Assembly (NCBI RefSeq): GCF_000466485.1
Contig: NZ_KE992800.1
Span: forward strand, 1 to 54,470
From: [Clostridium] symbiosum ATCC 14940
GTDB taxonomy: Bacteria > Bacillota > Clostridia > Lachnospirales > Lachnospiraceae
Length of the DNA: 54,470 nucleotides
Reading direction: 5' to 3'
Within the stretch, counting starts at the first letter, position 1, and each line of letters begins with the position of its first letter. The notes under the pieces are model-generated. The model saw only the letters and a program-made list of their open reading frames with translations. It ran no database searches and was not told the DNA's origin. Made by a program: the position numbers and the translations under genes. Positions 35,572 through 44,780 of this stretch are shown in pieces.

Positions 35572-37161
35572 ATGAAACGAAAAATTATAAGCATGTTATT
35601 ATCCCTGCTTTTGATGGCCTGGCTCTGTCCGTCCACCGTGCTGGCTTCAGCCGACTGGCCGGACAACGTGTCCATTGAGTCCGATGCAGGTATTATTATG
35701 GATGCCAACTCAGGCGCCGTAATATATGGAAAGAATATCCACGCCACGTACGCCCCGGCCAGTATCACCAAGGTCCTGACCGCATTGATTGTGCTGGAAC
35801 GCTGTTCGATGGATGAGACGGTGACCTTTTCCCAGAATGCGGTGTACAATGTGGAGTCCAACAGCAGCAGCGCCGGTTATGATACCGGAGATACCGCCAG
35901 CGTAAAAGACTGTCTTTACGCCCTGCTTTTAAAGTCTGCCAATGAAGCGGCTAATGCCCTGGCTGAACACATTTCCGGCACAACGGAAGAATTTGCCGTG
36001 CTGATGAATGAAAAGGCGGCCGAGCTCGGCTGTCAGGATTCCCATTTTTCAAACCCGAGCGGACTGAATGATGAAAACCATTATGTCAGCGCTTACGACA
36101 TGGCGCTGATTACAAAGGCGGCATTTGAAAACGCGGATTTTTCAAAAATAGTGGCAACTACATACTATGAGCTGCCTCCCAATAAGAAGAACCCGGAAGG
36201 CCAGGGAATTTCCCCCGGCAACAAAATGATCAAGAAAAACTGGCCGGATCAGTACCGTCCCGATGTAATCGGAGGCAAGACCGGCTATACCTCCATTGCT
36301 CTCAATACGCTGGTCATTGGCGCACAGCAGGGAGATACGAAGTTTGTTACCGTCATCCTGCACAGCTCCGGGACCCAGTACAGCGACACAAAGGCATTGC
36401 TGAACTTTGGATTTAATAATTTTAAAGCGGTAAGAATAGCCGATTATGATAAAACATTTTCTACCATTGGCGACGATTTGAAAATATCCGGCCTGCCCAC
36501 CTCTGAAAAGCAGGTGCTGACCATTGATCCGGACAGTAAAATTATTCTTCCGGTTACAGCGGACTTTTCCGAAACAACCGTATCTCTTGATTACACACTG
36601 CCGGCCGGAGCTCCGTCAGGGGCAATCGCCTGCGTAAATTACCTGCTGGGAGAAAGAACGGTTGGACACGCTTACCTTACATTAAAGGATGCTGTCTCCG
36701 ATGCCGGTTTGGCTCTGCCCCAGGCCCTCCTTGAAGTGCAGCCGTCTGCGTTGGCTCCCGCTGCTGAAAATCCGGATATTTCACATCCGGAGGACAAGGA
36801 ACCGGCCCCAGGACCGTCAGCGCGAAACGCGGATGGAGCAGCACAGCCGCCCGAATCGGAGCCGTCAAAACAGGACGGCAATAAATTCAGTATTTCCCTC
36901 AAAATACCGTCGCTGTTCTGGAAGATTCTCGCCGTCGTCGTTGTTGCCGGCGGTTCCGGGACATTTGCCGTATTGGTCTTCAAACGGCGCAGGGCGCAGG
37001 AAGAGGCGGCTTTACTGGAGCGGCGCCGGCGCAGAGCCGAGCGGTTAAAGGAAACGGGAATTTCGGAAGCTGATTTTGACCTGATGATGCAGCAGAAGAG
37101 AATTTCCTCCCCTGAGCGGGAACGGAAAGCTCCCGCCGGTAAAGGACGAAAAAGAAAATAG
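35572..37161 (+). CDS. dacF: Serine-type D-Ala-D-Ala carboxypeptidase (DacF/PBP5-like)
   Basis: A 529-residue exported enzyme. It has a signal peptide (about 1-25), SxxK motif ASITK (S64, K67), SAN motif (S122), KTG motif (K236), then the PBP5 C-terminal domain (about 290-370), a Pro/Ala/Glu-rich linker, a transmembrane anchor (about 440-462) and a basic cytoplasmic tail. It trims the terminal D-Ala from peptidoglycan stem peptides. The C-terminal anchor is a true membrane helix rather than the usual amphipathic one, and the ~60-residue charged tail is longer than usual. Confidence 0.94.
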   Translation: MKRKIISMLLSLLLMAWLCPSTVLASADWPDNVSIESDAGIIMDANSGAVIYGKNIHATYAPASITKVLTALIVLERCSMDETVTFSQNAVYNVESNSSSAGYDTGDTASVKDCLYALLLKSANEAANALAEHISGTTEEFAVLMNEKAAELGCQDSHFSNPSGLNDENHYVSAYDMALITKAAFENADFSKIVATTYYELPPNKKNPEGQGISPGNKMIKKNWPDQYRPDVIGGKTGYTSIALNTLVIGAQQGDTKFVTVILHSSGTQYSDTKALLNFGFNNFKAVRIADYDKTFSTIGDDLKISGLPTSEKQVLTIDPDSKIILPVTADFSETTVSLDYTLPAGAPSGAIACVNYLLGERTVGHAYLTLKDAVSDAGLALPQALLEVQPSALAPAAENPDISHPEDKEPAPGPSARNADGAAQPPESEPSKQDGNKFSISLKIPSLFWKILAVVVVAGGSGTFAVLVFKRRRAQEEAALLERRRRRAERLKETGISEADFDLMMQQKRISSPERERKAPAGKGRKRK

Positions 37162-37190
37162 CGTTACTAGGTTTCTGGCCGGATGGAGAA

Positions 37191-37976
37191 CTACAGCGTT
37201 TCTGGACATTCATTCTTCCAGCAAAGAGAATCGTCCATGATATAATGGCGGCGCTGCCCGCTGGACTTAGCCTTGTATTCGATTGCCTCCGTGGGACATC
37301 CCCCGATACAGGCCATGCAGTGGGTGCAGCGGCCCTTCCATACGGGTTTTCCGCCTTCAATGGATATGTTGTTCAGCGGACATCGCAGGGCGCATTTTCC
37401 GCAGGAGATACATTTATCAGAAACAGTAAAACCTTTATCTTTTACAAAAAGTCTGTAAAACAGCGGATTGACGGGGCCGCTTTCAATCTTGCCGACAAGG
37501 GAAACCGGCTGCGCGGTCAATGTCTCTCCTGATTGAATCTGCCTTGCAAGATCGGTTATGACCGGACCGGCTTTTTCAATAATTTCCCGGCTTTCGGATT
37601 CACCTGGGGTGGGAAACAGAGCCAGATAATTTTCCGGCATAAGCACCGAACACAGACCGCGATAACGCAGCCCTTTTCGGCGGCAGAGTTTTTCCGCATA
37701 AACAGCGGCATTTCCGCCGCTGCCGCCGCAGGTCAATATAAAATAAGCATCGCGGCTGCCTTCAAAATCATTCTCCATAATCCATTGCTCCACCACCCTT
37801 GGCAGACGCCAGGAATATACAGGAGCAACAAATACCAGCGGGCGTTCCGAACGGAACACCGCTTTTTCTCCCTTCTTCATATATCGGTTAATCGATACTG
37901 CCTTATCGCCTGTCATTTCTGCTATCCGGACTGCCACTAGCTGACTGTTCCCCGTACCACTAAAATAAAAAACCAT
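37191..37976 (-). CDS. EFR1-family flavodoxin / 4Fe-4S ferredoxin protein
   Basis: A 261-residue protein: N-terminal flavodoxin fold (FYFSGTGNSQLVAVRIAE, the FMN phosphate loop) and C-terminal two-cluster ferredoxin domain (CISCGKCALRC and CTHCMACIGGCP). EFR1 proteins are clostridial electron carriers of unknown partners. ATG 37976 follows AGGAGGAGC; the frame is open to 38021 across the operator. Divergent from a TetR gene with a palindrome between them, so it is probably the TetR target. Confidence 0.92.
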   Translation of the reverse strand: MVFYFSGTGNSQLVAVRIAEMTGDKAVSINRYMKKGEKAVFRSERPLVFVAPVYSWRLPRVVEQWIMENDFEGSRDAYFILTCGGSGGNAAVYAEKLCRRKGLRYRGLCSVLMPENYLALFPTPGESESREIIEKAGPVITDLARQIQSGETLTAQPVSLVGKIESGPVNPLFYRLFVKDKGFTVSDKCISCGKCALRCPLNNISIEGGKPVWKGRCTHCMACIGGCPTEAIEYKAKSSGQRRHYIMDDSLCWKNECPETL

Positions 37977-38013
37977 ATGCTCCTCCTCTTGACAGATTAA
38001 AGAAATCTTTATA

Positions 38014-38030
38014 TGATACATATTGTATCA
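38014..38030. promoter_or_regulatory. Palindromic operator between EFR1 and TetR genes
   Basis: TGATACA-TAT-TGTATCA, perfect 7-bp arms with a 3-bp centre, midway between the divergent start codons. A half-site TGTATCA recurs at 38080-38086 just before the TetR ATG. Most likely the TetR binding site controlling both genes. Confidence 0.75.
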
Positions 38031-38088
38031 CATAGATCGTTGATGTCAATGCGTCAACCTGAGACAAAATATGGGAAAATGTATCATC

Positions 38089-38643
38089 ATGGATAAAAGA
38101 AAAATAGCCAATCAACTGGTAAAAGACCGTTTATTCTCGGCACTGGTTGATTTTGCAGGCGAAAAAGACTGGTCAAAGGTTAAAGTTACAGAGTTAATTG
38201 AAAAATCCGGTGTTGCCCGGGCTTCTTTCTACCGGAACTTTAAATCGGTGGAAGAAATTATCGGCTATGGAATCCATAAACTGAGTCTTGAATATCATGA
38301 AAAAATGCCGGCCTTAACTGAGAGTCCGCACAGCAGGGAGATGATACTGTATAAGTTCCGGTTCTACCGTGAACATGCCGATCTCGTGCTGGCGTTTCAC
38401 CATGCAAAGATTTCCACCACTCTGCTGGATGTTATCACAGACTGTGAGATTGATGCCTACGGCGATATGCCGGCCAATTCCATTGCAAAATATGAGCTTT
38501 ATTATTTTGCCGGCGCATTTTATAATATGCTGCTCTGCTGGCTTGAGGGCGGCATGAGGGAAACTCCCGAAGCCATGACCGACGAGTTTTTACGGATTGC
38601 CGGCAGTTTCAGCCAGCGCCAGGGCGCGCCTGAAAATCTATAG
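38089..38643 (+). CDS. TetR-family transcriptional regulator
   Basis: A 184-residue regulator with an N-terminal TetR HTH (KVKVTELIEKSGVARASFYRNFKSVEEI) and a helical ligand-binding part. ATG 38089 is chosen because the conserved region begins there; an ATG at 38071 in the same frame would add six residues, and neither has a strong ribosome site. It probably represses the divergent EFR1 gene through the palindrome at 38014-38030. The ligand is unknown. Confidence 0.9.
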   Translation: MDKRKIANQLVKDRLFSALVDFAGEKDWSKVKVTELIEKSGVARASFYRNFKSVEEIIGYGIHKLSLEYHEKMPALTESPHSREMILYKFRFYREHADLVLAFHHAKISTTLLDVITDCEIDAYGDMPANSIAKYELYYFAGAFYNMLLCWLEGGMRETPEAMTDEFLRIAGSFSQRQGAPENL

Positions 38644-38690
38644 CGATTACCGGCATGCTCCCCGCGCAGGTCACCGCCTTCAATACAAAT

Positions 38691-38718
38691 GGGAGAATAC
38701 CGTTTCCGATATTCTCCC
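38691..38718. terminator. Bidirectional terminator between tetR and the exonuclease gene
   Basis: GGGAGAATA (38691-38699) / TATTCTCCC (38710-38718), a perfect 9-bp stem between convergent genes. Confidence 0.7.
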
Positions 38719-38727
38719 ACTATCTTT

Positions 38728-39735
38728 TTAAAGTGTTCCGCATTCTTCTGATACAGATTTATCCGAATTATTTCTGAATGCCCGCTTCGCTTTGTTGCGA
38801 TCTGCCCGCTTCTTTTTTGCTTCTTCCTTCTTTTTCGTAATCAGAGCCGCACCGTCTTCTCCTATCAGCTTTGTCGTCTTAACGGCAAAGACGGAACCGT
38901 CCTCCGATTTTTTAATGCGGATTTTGCCCTTCATATAACCGTGTTCCGGGCAATAAGCAAGGCAAAAATAGAACTTCTGGTTTGAGGAAAACCATCTAAT
39001 CTTTTTCCTTAGTGTACGGCGGCATTTGTAGCAGACCATGTCCGTCACTCTGCGCTCCTCAAGTATTCTTTCTTTTGTATCATACATCCTGGATACGAAC
39101 TTCGCATATCCCGGAAATTCCAGGTAAATCTCATCTTCCTCTGTCTCCGGCGGCCTGTAATAATCCACTGAGACATACTCCACCATGCTGTAAAAATCCA
39201 TCTCGGCCATGATACGCCCGGTATAATACGCATCATCGAGCGCCCGGTGAAACGGCCTGTCTTCCGCAATCCCCAGCTCCTCCACAACCGTATCCAGCGA
39301 ATCCTTCTGCTTATCTCCCCTAATCAGTCCGTAAATTTTCTGAAGATCGTAATACAGCAGCGGCATTCGGAAAGGAATATCCAGGCCATGGTACACCATA
39401 TTCCTCTGAAGCTCCGTCAAATCCATGGAACCCCAGGTACAGAATTTATAGTCGTCCCCGCACCAGGCCAGAAACTCTTCCATGGCCTTGCCGAACTCCT
39501 CGCCTTCCATATTCAGTTCATCCATCGACATGTGGGTTACTTCAGAAATTTTAAAGTGCATCTGCCGGTATACTCTGGGCCGGATCAGACGGCGGAATTC
39601 CGATATGATTTATAAACTAGCATTCAGCTTGACCGCGCCGATTTCAATAATTTCAAACGGCAGCCGATCCATGGAGCCGTCTTTCCCAAGAGGACTCTGA
39701 TTCCATTCCAAGTCTAATACAATATACTGTCCCAT
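38728..39735 (-). pseudogene. DEDDh-type 3'-5' exonuclease broken by in-frame TAA
   Basis: From ATG 39735 the minus strand reads MGQYIVLDLEWNQSP, the first DEDD motif (D8, E10) of RNase T/PolC-type exonucleases, and on to EIIEIGAVKLNASL. A TAA at 39610-39612 (codon 42) stops it; the same frame then continues ISEFRRLIRPRVY, the conserved next segment, through HRALDDAYYTG (third motif) to a basic C-terminus with a four-cysteine region. Without the TAA the protein would have 335 residues. Internal reinitiation at ATG 39561 would lack the first catalytic motif. It is therefore probably inactive. Confidence 0.85.
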
Positions 39736-39848
39736 AACTATACATTCCAATCATTCATTTGGTATCAAGTCACACTATATAACTTTACCACATTATGAGA
39801 CATAAGTCGAGTATTATTAGGTGGTTGAAATTTCCTGGTCCAGGTTTC

Positions 39849-39906
39849 GTTTAGCAGGTGAGGACGCCGCCGGGACGGCCGGCGGACGGGGTTGTGGGGT
39901 GATTGG
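39849..39906 (-). repeat. REP-like ~50-bp repeat, copy 2 (inverted)
   Basis: The reverse complement matches copy 1 at 35309-35359, sharing CCCCGTCCGC and GGCGGCGTCCTCACCTGCT with a few changes and a slightly longer centre. It lies in the 217-bp gap before the EtfB-symporter fusion gene; nothing else was recognised in that gap. Confidence 0.8.
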
Positions 39907-39952
39907 ATGAGTCTTATCCTTCCCCTGTTTTCTTTCGCACCGGCAAAATGGC

Positions 39953-40870
39953 TCAGCCTTTTTTCGGCTGTGTCATCAGGCTGACCGCCACATAGGCAAT
40001 CAAAGACGGCAATATCGGGAAGATGGATGCCATCGGCATCTGTAATCCCATTTTATTGACAATAACACAGGCAATTCCAATCAGGAAGCTGGCAATGGCA
40101 CCCTGGGTCGTCCCTTTCTTCCAGAGGATTCCGCCCGCTATCATCACCAATCCTCCAGCCGTCATAAAAGTATAGGCCATGGACAGCAGGGAGATAATGC
40201 TGGAAAACTGCAATGACAGGATAAGGGCAATTAAACCGACAATCACCGTTGACCAGGTTGTCATTTTTGCCAGTGTCTTCTCACTGGCCTGAGGATTTAT
40301 AAGTCTTGTCTCCCCGGAGATTTTCGTTACCGTTACCACTGCCGGAAGTTTTGTTTTAATCATGTCGTAACCGTCGTCATTCTCCCGTTTCACTAAAACC
40401 CCGTCCTCCGACAGCTCTGCATCGGATGCATAGGTAATCTGGGGGAGGTCCAGATGTTCCGCCATCTCCGGTCCAACCTGGGCCGTATCTCCGTCTATCG
40501 CCTGTTTGCCGCAGAGGATCAGTCCGACGTCTCCCAGCTCTTTGCTCAGCCACGCAACTGCCCGGGACAGTACAAAGCTGGTCGCCAGCGTGTCGGAACC
40601 GCCGAACGCCCTGTCGCTGATGAGCCATGCCCGATCCGCTCCTACCGCCAGACATTCCTTTAACGCTTCTTTGGCCTGCTCCGGTCCCATGGAAATAACA
40701 AGGACCTCCGCCCCATAGCGTTCCTTCAAACGGAGTGCCGTTTCCAGGGCATATGCGTCATATGGATTCACGATGCTGGGGACACCGGCGCGTATCAGTG
40801 TGTTTGTCACAGGATCAATTTTAATTTCCGTTGTATCGGGAACCTGTTTTACACATACAATAATCTTCAT
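39953..40870 (-). CDS. Chimeric gene: EtfB N-terminus fused to symporter C-terminus
   Basis: A 305-residue ORF. Residues 1 to about 184 are an electron-transfer flavoprotein beta subunit (MKIIVCVKQVPDT; GKQAIDGDTAQVGPEMAE). From about 189 onward the protein is the C-terminal part of a sodium:solute symporter: three to four membrane helices with SLLSMAYTFMTAGG and GGILWKKGTTQGA, a good match to the two symporters at 30.5-33.4 kb. The EtfB C-terminal ~75 residues, any etfA and the symporter N-terminus are missing, so an in-frame deletion is the simplest origin. Electron-transfer function is unlikely. The promoter still carries the LysR-type operator. Confidence 0.85.
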   Translation of the reverse strand: MKIIVCVKQVPDTTEIKIDPVTNTLIRAGVPSIVNPYDAYALETALRLKERYGAEVLVISMGPEQAKEALKECLAVGADRAWLISDRAFGGSDTLATSFVLSRAVAWLSKELGDVGLILCGKQAIDGDTAQVGPEMAEHLDLPQITYASDAELSEDGVLVKRENDDGYDMIKTKLPAVVTVTKISGETRLINPQASEKTLAKMTTWSTVIVGLIALILSLQFSSIISLLSMAYTFMTAGGLVMIAGGILWKKGTTQGAIASFLIGIACVIVNKMGLQMPMASIFPILPSLIAYVAVSLMTQPKKG

Positions 40871-40908
40871 ATTCTTCTTCCACCGTCCTTTTAATTTTCT
40901 ATGTATTT

Positions 40909-40976
40909 ATTGTATCAGAGCAAATTTTCTAAAAATAGCAGTTTAAATTTTTACAGGAATGCAACTGAAAGTTGCA
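40909..40976 (-). promoter_or_regulatory. LysR-type operator and promoter of the etfB fusion gene
   Basis: On the minus strand TGCAAC-N5-GTTGCA (40960-40976; the perfect dyad extends to 8-bp arms) lies 51 bp upstream of a -10 box TACAAT (40909-40914), placing it near -65 relative to the expected start. The stretch CTAAAAATAGCAG (40929-40941, plus strand) stands between. The same arrangement, with identical spacing, occurs at 44781-44848. Confidence 0.8.
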
Positions 40977-41085
40977 TCCAAAAATAAAGTGATGTATAAT
41001 ATAGGTCACAGTTCATCCTGCCAAAACAGGCAGTACAGTGAAGATACCATAGATACGTGTACACATATACGGGAAGGTGAGATTA

Positions 41086-41979
41086 TTGGAAATACGACAG
41101 TTACGTTATTTCATGCAGGTATGTGAGAGCGGCAGCCTTTTAAAGGCCTCGGAAGTGCTTTTTATCTCCCACCAGGCTCTCAGCAAATCCCTGTCGTTAC
41201 TGGAGAAGGAACTGGGCGCCGCCCTGTTCTACCGGACCCCCAAGGGCATGATACCGACCCAGTTCGGCCAGGAGCTTCTGGAGGACAGCCGCCCGATTCT
41301 TGCGGAATGGGACCAGCTAAATCTGAAGCTGGAAGAATCGGCCACGCGCCACAAGGGAAAAATACGGCTTGGCCTGTCGGGAGGACTGATTTACTTCGGT
41401 TCAAAAAAGATCTGGGAATATTTTAAAGAGCTGCACCCGCATACGGAAATTCAACCGTATGAGCACGGCTATATCGAGGGCCTAAAGTGTCTGAAAGCGG
41501 GGACGCTGGATGCTGTCGTGATATCCGATTATGAGAATACGGACGGCTTCATCACCTACAGCCTGCCCTCCACCAGACGTCTTTTGATTGTGGAAAAAAG
41601 CAATCCTCTCGCATCGAAGGAGGAGCTGGAAATTAAAGATTTGAGAAATGAAAAATTTATTTTATGCATCAATGATTTTGCGTACAATAAATTCCTGCGG
41701 CTTTGCCAGGCGGAGGGATTCACCCCCGACGTTCGCCGTACCAGCGACACGGTTTACATGTACAAGCTGTGCAGTGAAGACGGCCTGTGCGGCCTGTGCA
41801 TCGACTCCAATACGTCGAATCTGGTTCCCAAATATCCGGAACTGCGGGCCATACCATTTAAAGACAATGCGTTTCCCTATCCGATGATGCTGGCCGTAAG
41901 AAATAATTATCCAAAACCAACACTGATCAAAGAACTGGTGGACTTCCTCACCTATTCCCTGAACAGCGTCTTATACTAA
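41086..41979 (+). CDS. LysR-family transcriptional regulator
   Basis: A 297-residue LysR protein: N-terminal winged HTH (LRYFMQVCESGSLLKASEVL; ISHQALSKSLSLLE) and a two-lobed effector domain. The start is TTG 41086, with AAGGTGA (41074-41080) 5 nt upstream; GTG 41077 is inside that site. It is divergent from the etfB fusion gene, and an operator of LysR type lies between them and again before the acyl-CoA dehydrogenase gene, so these are the likely targets. A histidine kinase gene follows after 17 bp. Confidence 0.9.
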   Translation: MEIRQLRYFMQVCESGSLLKASEVLFISHQALSKSLSLLEKELGAALFYRTPKGMIPTQFGQELLEDSRPILAEWDQLNLKLEESATRHKGKIRLGLSGGLIYFGSKKIWEYFKELHPHTEIQPYEHGYIEGLKCLKAGTLDAVVISDYENTDGFITYSLPSTRRLLIVEKSNPLASKEELEIKDLRNEKFILCINDFAYNKFLRLCQAEGFTPDVRRTSDTVYMYKLCSEDGLCGLCIDSNTSNLVPKYPELRAIPFKDNAFPYPMMLAVRNNYPKPTLIKELVDFLTYSLNSVLY

Positions 41980-41996
41980 CGAGACGGAGGAATGTC

Positions 41997-43400
41997 ATGA
42001 CACATACACTTTATTACAAATTTATCCTGGGCTATCTGCTGTTCGGCTTCCTGGGTTTTGTTACGATAGCAACCGTATCATCTAATCTGACCTATGAACA
42101 TCTGATTGAGCAGAAGGCGGAAGCCCTGTATGACGAGGCAACCATGATTGCCGATAACTGCAGCAAGGTATATGAGGGGAAGTATCTGGACCTGGCAACC
42201 GCTTATCCTCAACTGGATGCGGTCGCAACCTACATGAAGGCCAGGATCTGGATTATGGACCACAGCGGGATTATCACTGCCGACAGCAGCCGGAAAGCAG
42301 CCGGCACTGCCGTGGAAGGCTTTGATCCGACTGCCCAGGGAAACCGGCTGTACACCATCGGCCGGTATTACGGGATGTTTGACAGCGATGTCCTGTCTGT
42401 CTCCTCCCCCATTACGGGAAACATGAATACCTACGGTTATATTACCATTCACCTTCCTATCAGTGTTATTAAGGCGGAACAGAACGGATTCCTGAATATT
42501 GTGTACATTACATCGGGGATTATTTTTGCCCTGTCCCTGATTATCTTGCTGATATTTACGAAAATCGTCTATTTCCCGCTCAAGAAAATAACCTATGCAG
42601 CCAATGAGTACGCGGCGGGAAATCTGTCACACAACATAAAAATAACGAGCCATGATGAGATCGGCTATCTGGCTAACACGCTGAACTATATGTCCAGCGA
42701 ACTGAATGATATGGAAGAATACCAGAGAAAGTTCATCGCCAATGTCTCCCATGATTTCCGCTCCCCTCTGACCTCCATCAAAGGTTATCTGGAAGCAATC
42801 CTGGACGGGACAATCCCGCCGGAGCTGTACCAAAAATACCTGGGAATCATCATCTCCGAAACCGAGCGCTTAAATAAGCTGACCCAGGGCATGCTGACTC
42901 TCAATTCACTGGACAGCAAAGGCTATCTGAGCCGGACTAATTTCGATATCAACAGGACCGTCAAGGATACGGCGGCTACCTTTGAAGGTACATGCAGTGC
43001 AAAAAGAATCACTTTTGATCTCACCTTCTCCGATTCCATCCAGATGGTCTACGCTGATCTCGGCAAGATTCAGCAGGTTCTCTACAATCTGATTGACAAT
43101 GCCATCAAATTCAGCCGGGAGGATTCGGTCATCTATATCCAGACCTCGGTACGCTATGAGAAGGTATTTGTGTCGGTGAAGGATACCGGTGTTGGTATCC
43201 CAAAGAATAATATCAAAAAGATATGGGAGCGTTTTTATAAGAGCGATGTATCCCGTGGAAAAGACAAGAAAGGAACCGGACTCGGCCTGGCCATTGTCAA
43301 AGAAATTATACAGGCCCACGGTGAAAATATTGATGTGGTCAGTACGGAAGGCGTTGGAACGGAATTTATTTTCAGCCTGCCGAAAGCGACGACGCTATAG
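41997..43400 (+). CDS. Orphan membrane sensor histidine kinase
   Basis: A 467-residue kinase: TM1 (about 8-30), an extracellular sensor region, TM2 (about 163-185), HAMP, HisKA with H252 (VSHDFRSPLTSIKG) and an HATPase domain (DNAIKFS; DTGVGIP; GTGLGLAI). No response regulator gene adjoins it; it stands directly behind a LysR gene, which is unusual because kinases of this PhoR/ResE type normally follow their regulator. Its partner must be elsewhere, or was lost in the local rearrangement. Confidence 0.93.
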   Translation: MTHTLYYKFILGYLLFGFLGFVTIATVSSNLTYEHLIEQKAEALYDEATMIADNCSKVYEGKYLDLATAYPQLDAVATYMKARIWIMDHSGIITADSSRKAAGTAVEGFDPTAQGNRLYTIGRYYGMFDSDVLSVSSPITGNMNTYGYITIHLPISVIKAEQNGFLNIVYITSGIIFALSLIILLIFTKIVYFPLKKITYAANEYAAGNLSHNIKITSHDEIGYLANTLNYMSSELNDMEEYQRKFIANVSHDFRSPLTSIKGYLEAILDGTIPPELYQKYLGIIISETERLNKLTQGMLTLNSLDSKGYLSRTNFDINRTVKDTAATFEGTCSAKRITFDLTFSDSIQMVYADLGKIQQVLYNLIDNAIKFSREDSVIYIQTSVRYEKVFVSVKDTGVGIPKNNIKKIWERFYKSDVSRGKDKKGTGLGLAIVKEIIQAHGENIDVVSTEGVGTEFIFSLPKATTL

Positions 43401-43405
43401 AAAGA

Positions 43406-43505
43406 CAGGGAGGGGGGCGCCGCAATATGGCCCTGCAATATAACGGGTAAGGCCGATTACACGGATCCCCTCTAAAACGCCTGCCATGGGTCGTCCCCCT
43501 CTCTG
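43406..43505. terminator. Long G/C-run stem-loop between convergent genes
   Basis: CAGGGAGGGGGGCG (43406-43419) pairs with CGTCCCCCTCTCTG (43492-43505), allowing two G-U pairs, around a 72-nt loop. It spans nearly the whole gap between the kinase and the acyl-CoA dehydrogenase gene and probably separates their transcripts. Confidence 0.5.
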
Positions 43506-43517
43506 TTCATACTGTTT

Positions 43518-44651
43518 TTATTTTATTAAATGTCCCGCAATCACCGTTCTCTGAATCTGGTTTGTACCCTCAAAAATCATAAATATCTTGGCGTCACGCA
43601 TCAGTTTTTCCACTTCATATTCTCTGGAATATCCATATCCGGAGAATATCTGTACCGCATCGAGTGTGTTCTGCATGGCGGCTTCCGATGAGAATGTCTT
43701 GGCAAGCGCGTTCATCTTTCCGTCCACAGCCCCGCTGTCAATCATCGCAGCGCACTGATATACAAGGCTCCTGGCCGCCTGGTTCCTGATTTCCATATCT
43801 GCAAGCATAAACTGGATTGCCTGCAGCTTCGCTATCGGTTTTCCGAATGTCACCCTGGTCTTTGCATAGTCTACACTTAGGTCAATAGCTCTCTGACTCA
43901 GCCCCGCCGCCATGGCCGCGCATTCCAGTCTGGTTCTGTCCAGTGTCTGCATTGCCAGCTTGAATCCTTTTCCCTCTGCCCCCAGAAGATGAGCTTCCGG
44001 TACATGTACTTCCTCCAGTATCACATCAGCCGTGGTGGAAAGGCGGATTCCCATTTTGTCCTCGTGTTTTCCAATCGAAAGCCCCTCTCTGCCGCGTTCA
44101 ACAAGAAATGCTGAAATCCCTTTCGTTCCCGCGTCCGGCTCCGTCTTGGCAAAGACAACGTAGAAATCAGCATGGGGTGCATTGGTTATAAAACATTTGC
44201 GGCCTGTAATTATGTACTCCCCATCCTTCTTTACCGCCTTTGTCCTGATAGCTCCCGCGTCAGAGCCTGCGTCTGGCTCCGTCAGGCAGAAGGACCCCAT
44301 GCCTCCGTTGATCAGCGCGTCAGCTGCATACTGTTTCTGCTCCTTCGTCCCTGCAAGAAGAATCGGCTTCATCGCCAAAGTGCTGGCCTGTACGGCAACG
44401 GAGAATCCAGCGTCTGCCCTGGCAAATTCCTCTGCTACAAGAATATTGGCAAATGTGCCAAGTCCGGCTCCTCCAAACTCTTCCGGAATACACAGGGACG
44501 TATATCCCAGCCCGGCTGCTTCTTTATACACCGAAAGCGGCGTTTCCCCCTTCAAATCGTACTCCTTTGATACCGGCCTTATCTTTGCCTCGGCAAACTC
44601 TCTGGCCATTTCCTGAATCTCTCTGTTTTCCTCTGATAAAATATGCGGCAT
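43518..44651 (-). CDS. Acyl-CoA dehydrogenase
   Basis: A 377-residue FAD enzyme of the short/medium-chain acyl-CoA dehydrogenase family: CLTEPDAGSDAGA, FITNAPHADFYVVFA, the ESAAQAQ-like region and the catalytic Glu in IFEGTNQIQR near the C-terminus. It oxidises acyl-CoA (or reduces enoyl-CoA, as Bcd does) with ETF as electron partner. ATG 44651 follows AGGAGGAC; the frame is open to 44705. Its normal partner genes etfB and etfA do not follow; an etfB remnant lies 2.6 kb away under a matching promoter. Confidence 0.96.
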   Translation of the reverse strand: MPHILSEENREIQEMAREFAEAKIRPVSKEYDLKGETPLSVYKEAAGLGYTSLCIPEEFGGAGLGTFANILVAEEFARADAGFSVAVQASTLAMKPILLAGTKEQKQYAADALINGGMGSFCLTEPDAGSDAGAIRTKAVKKDGEYIITGRKCFITNAPHADFYVVFAKTEPDAGTKGISAFLVERGREGLSIGKHEDKMGIRLSTTADVILEEVHVPEAHLLGAEGKGFKLAMQTLDRTRLECAAMAAGLSQRAIDLSVDYAKTRVTFGKPIAKLQAIQFMLADMEIRNQAARSLVYQCAAMIDSGAVDGKMNALAKTFSSEAAMQNTLDAVQIFSGYGYSREYEVEKLMRDAKIFMIFEGTNQIQRTVIAGHLIK

Positions 44652-44780
44652 TTCTGTCCTCCTGTTTTCTCCCTGTTTACCTGAAGCCGGATACGTCCAT
44701 GTCACGTATCAGACACCAGAATTTCAATCGTTTTAAATTTCGTATACTATTCCGGAATCATAATATTTTCTAATGATTTT

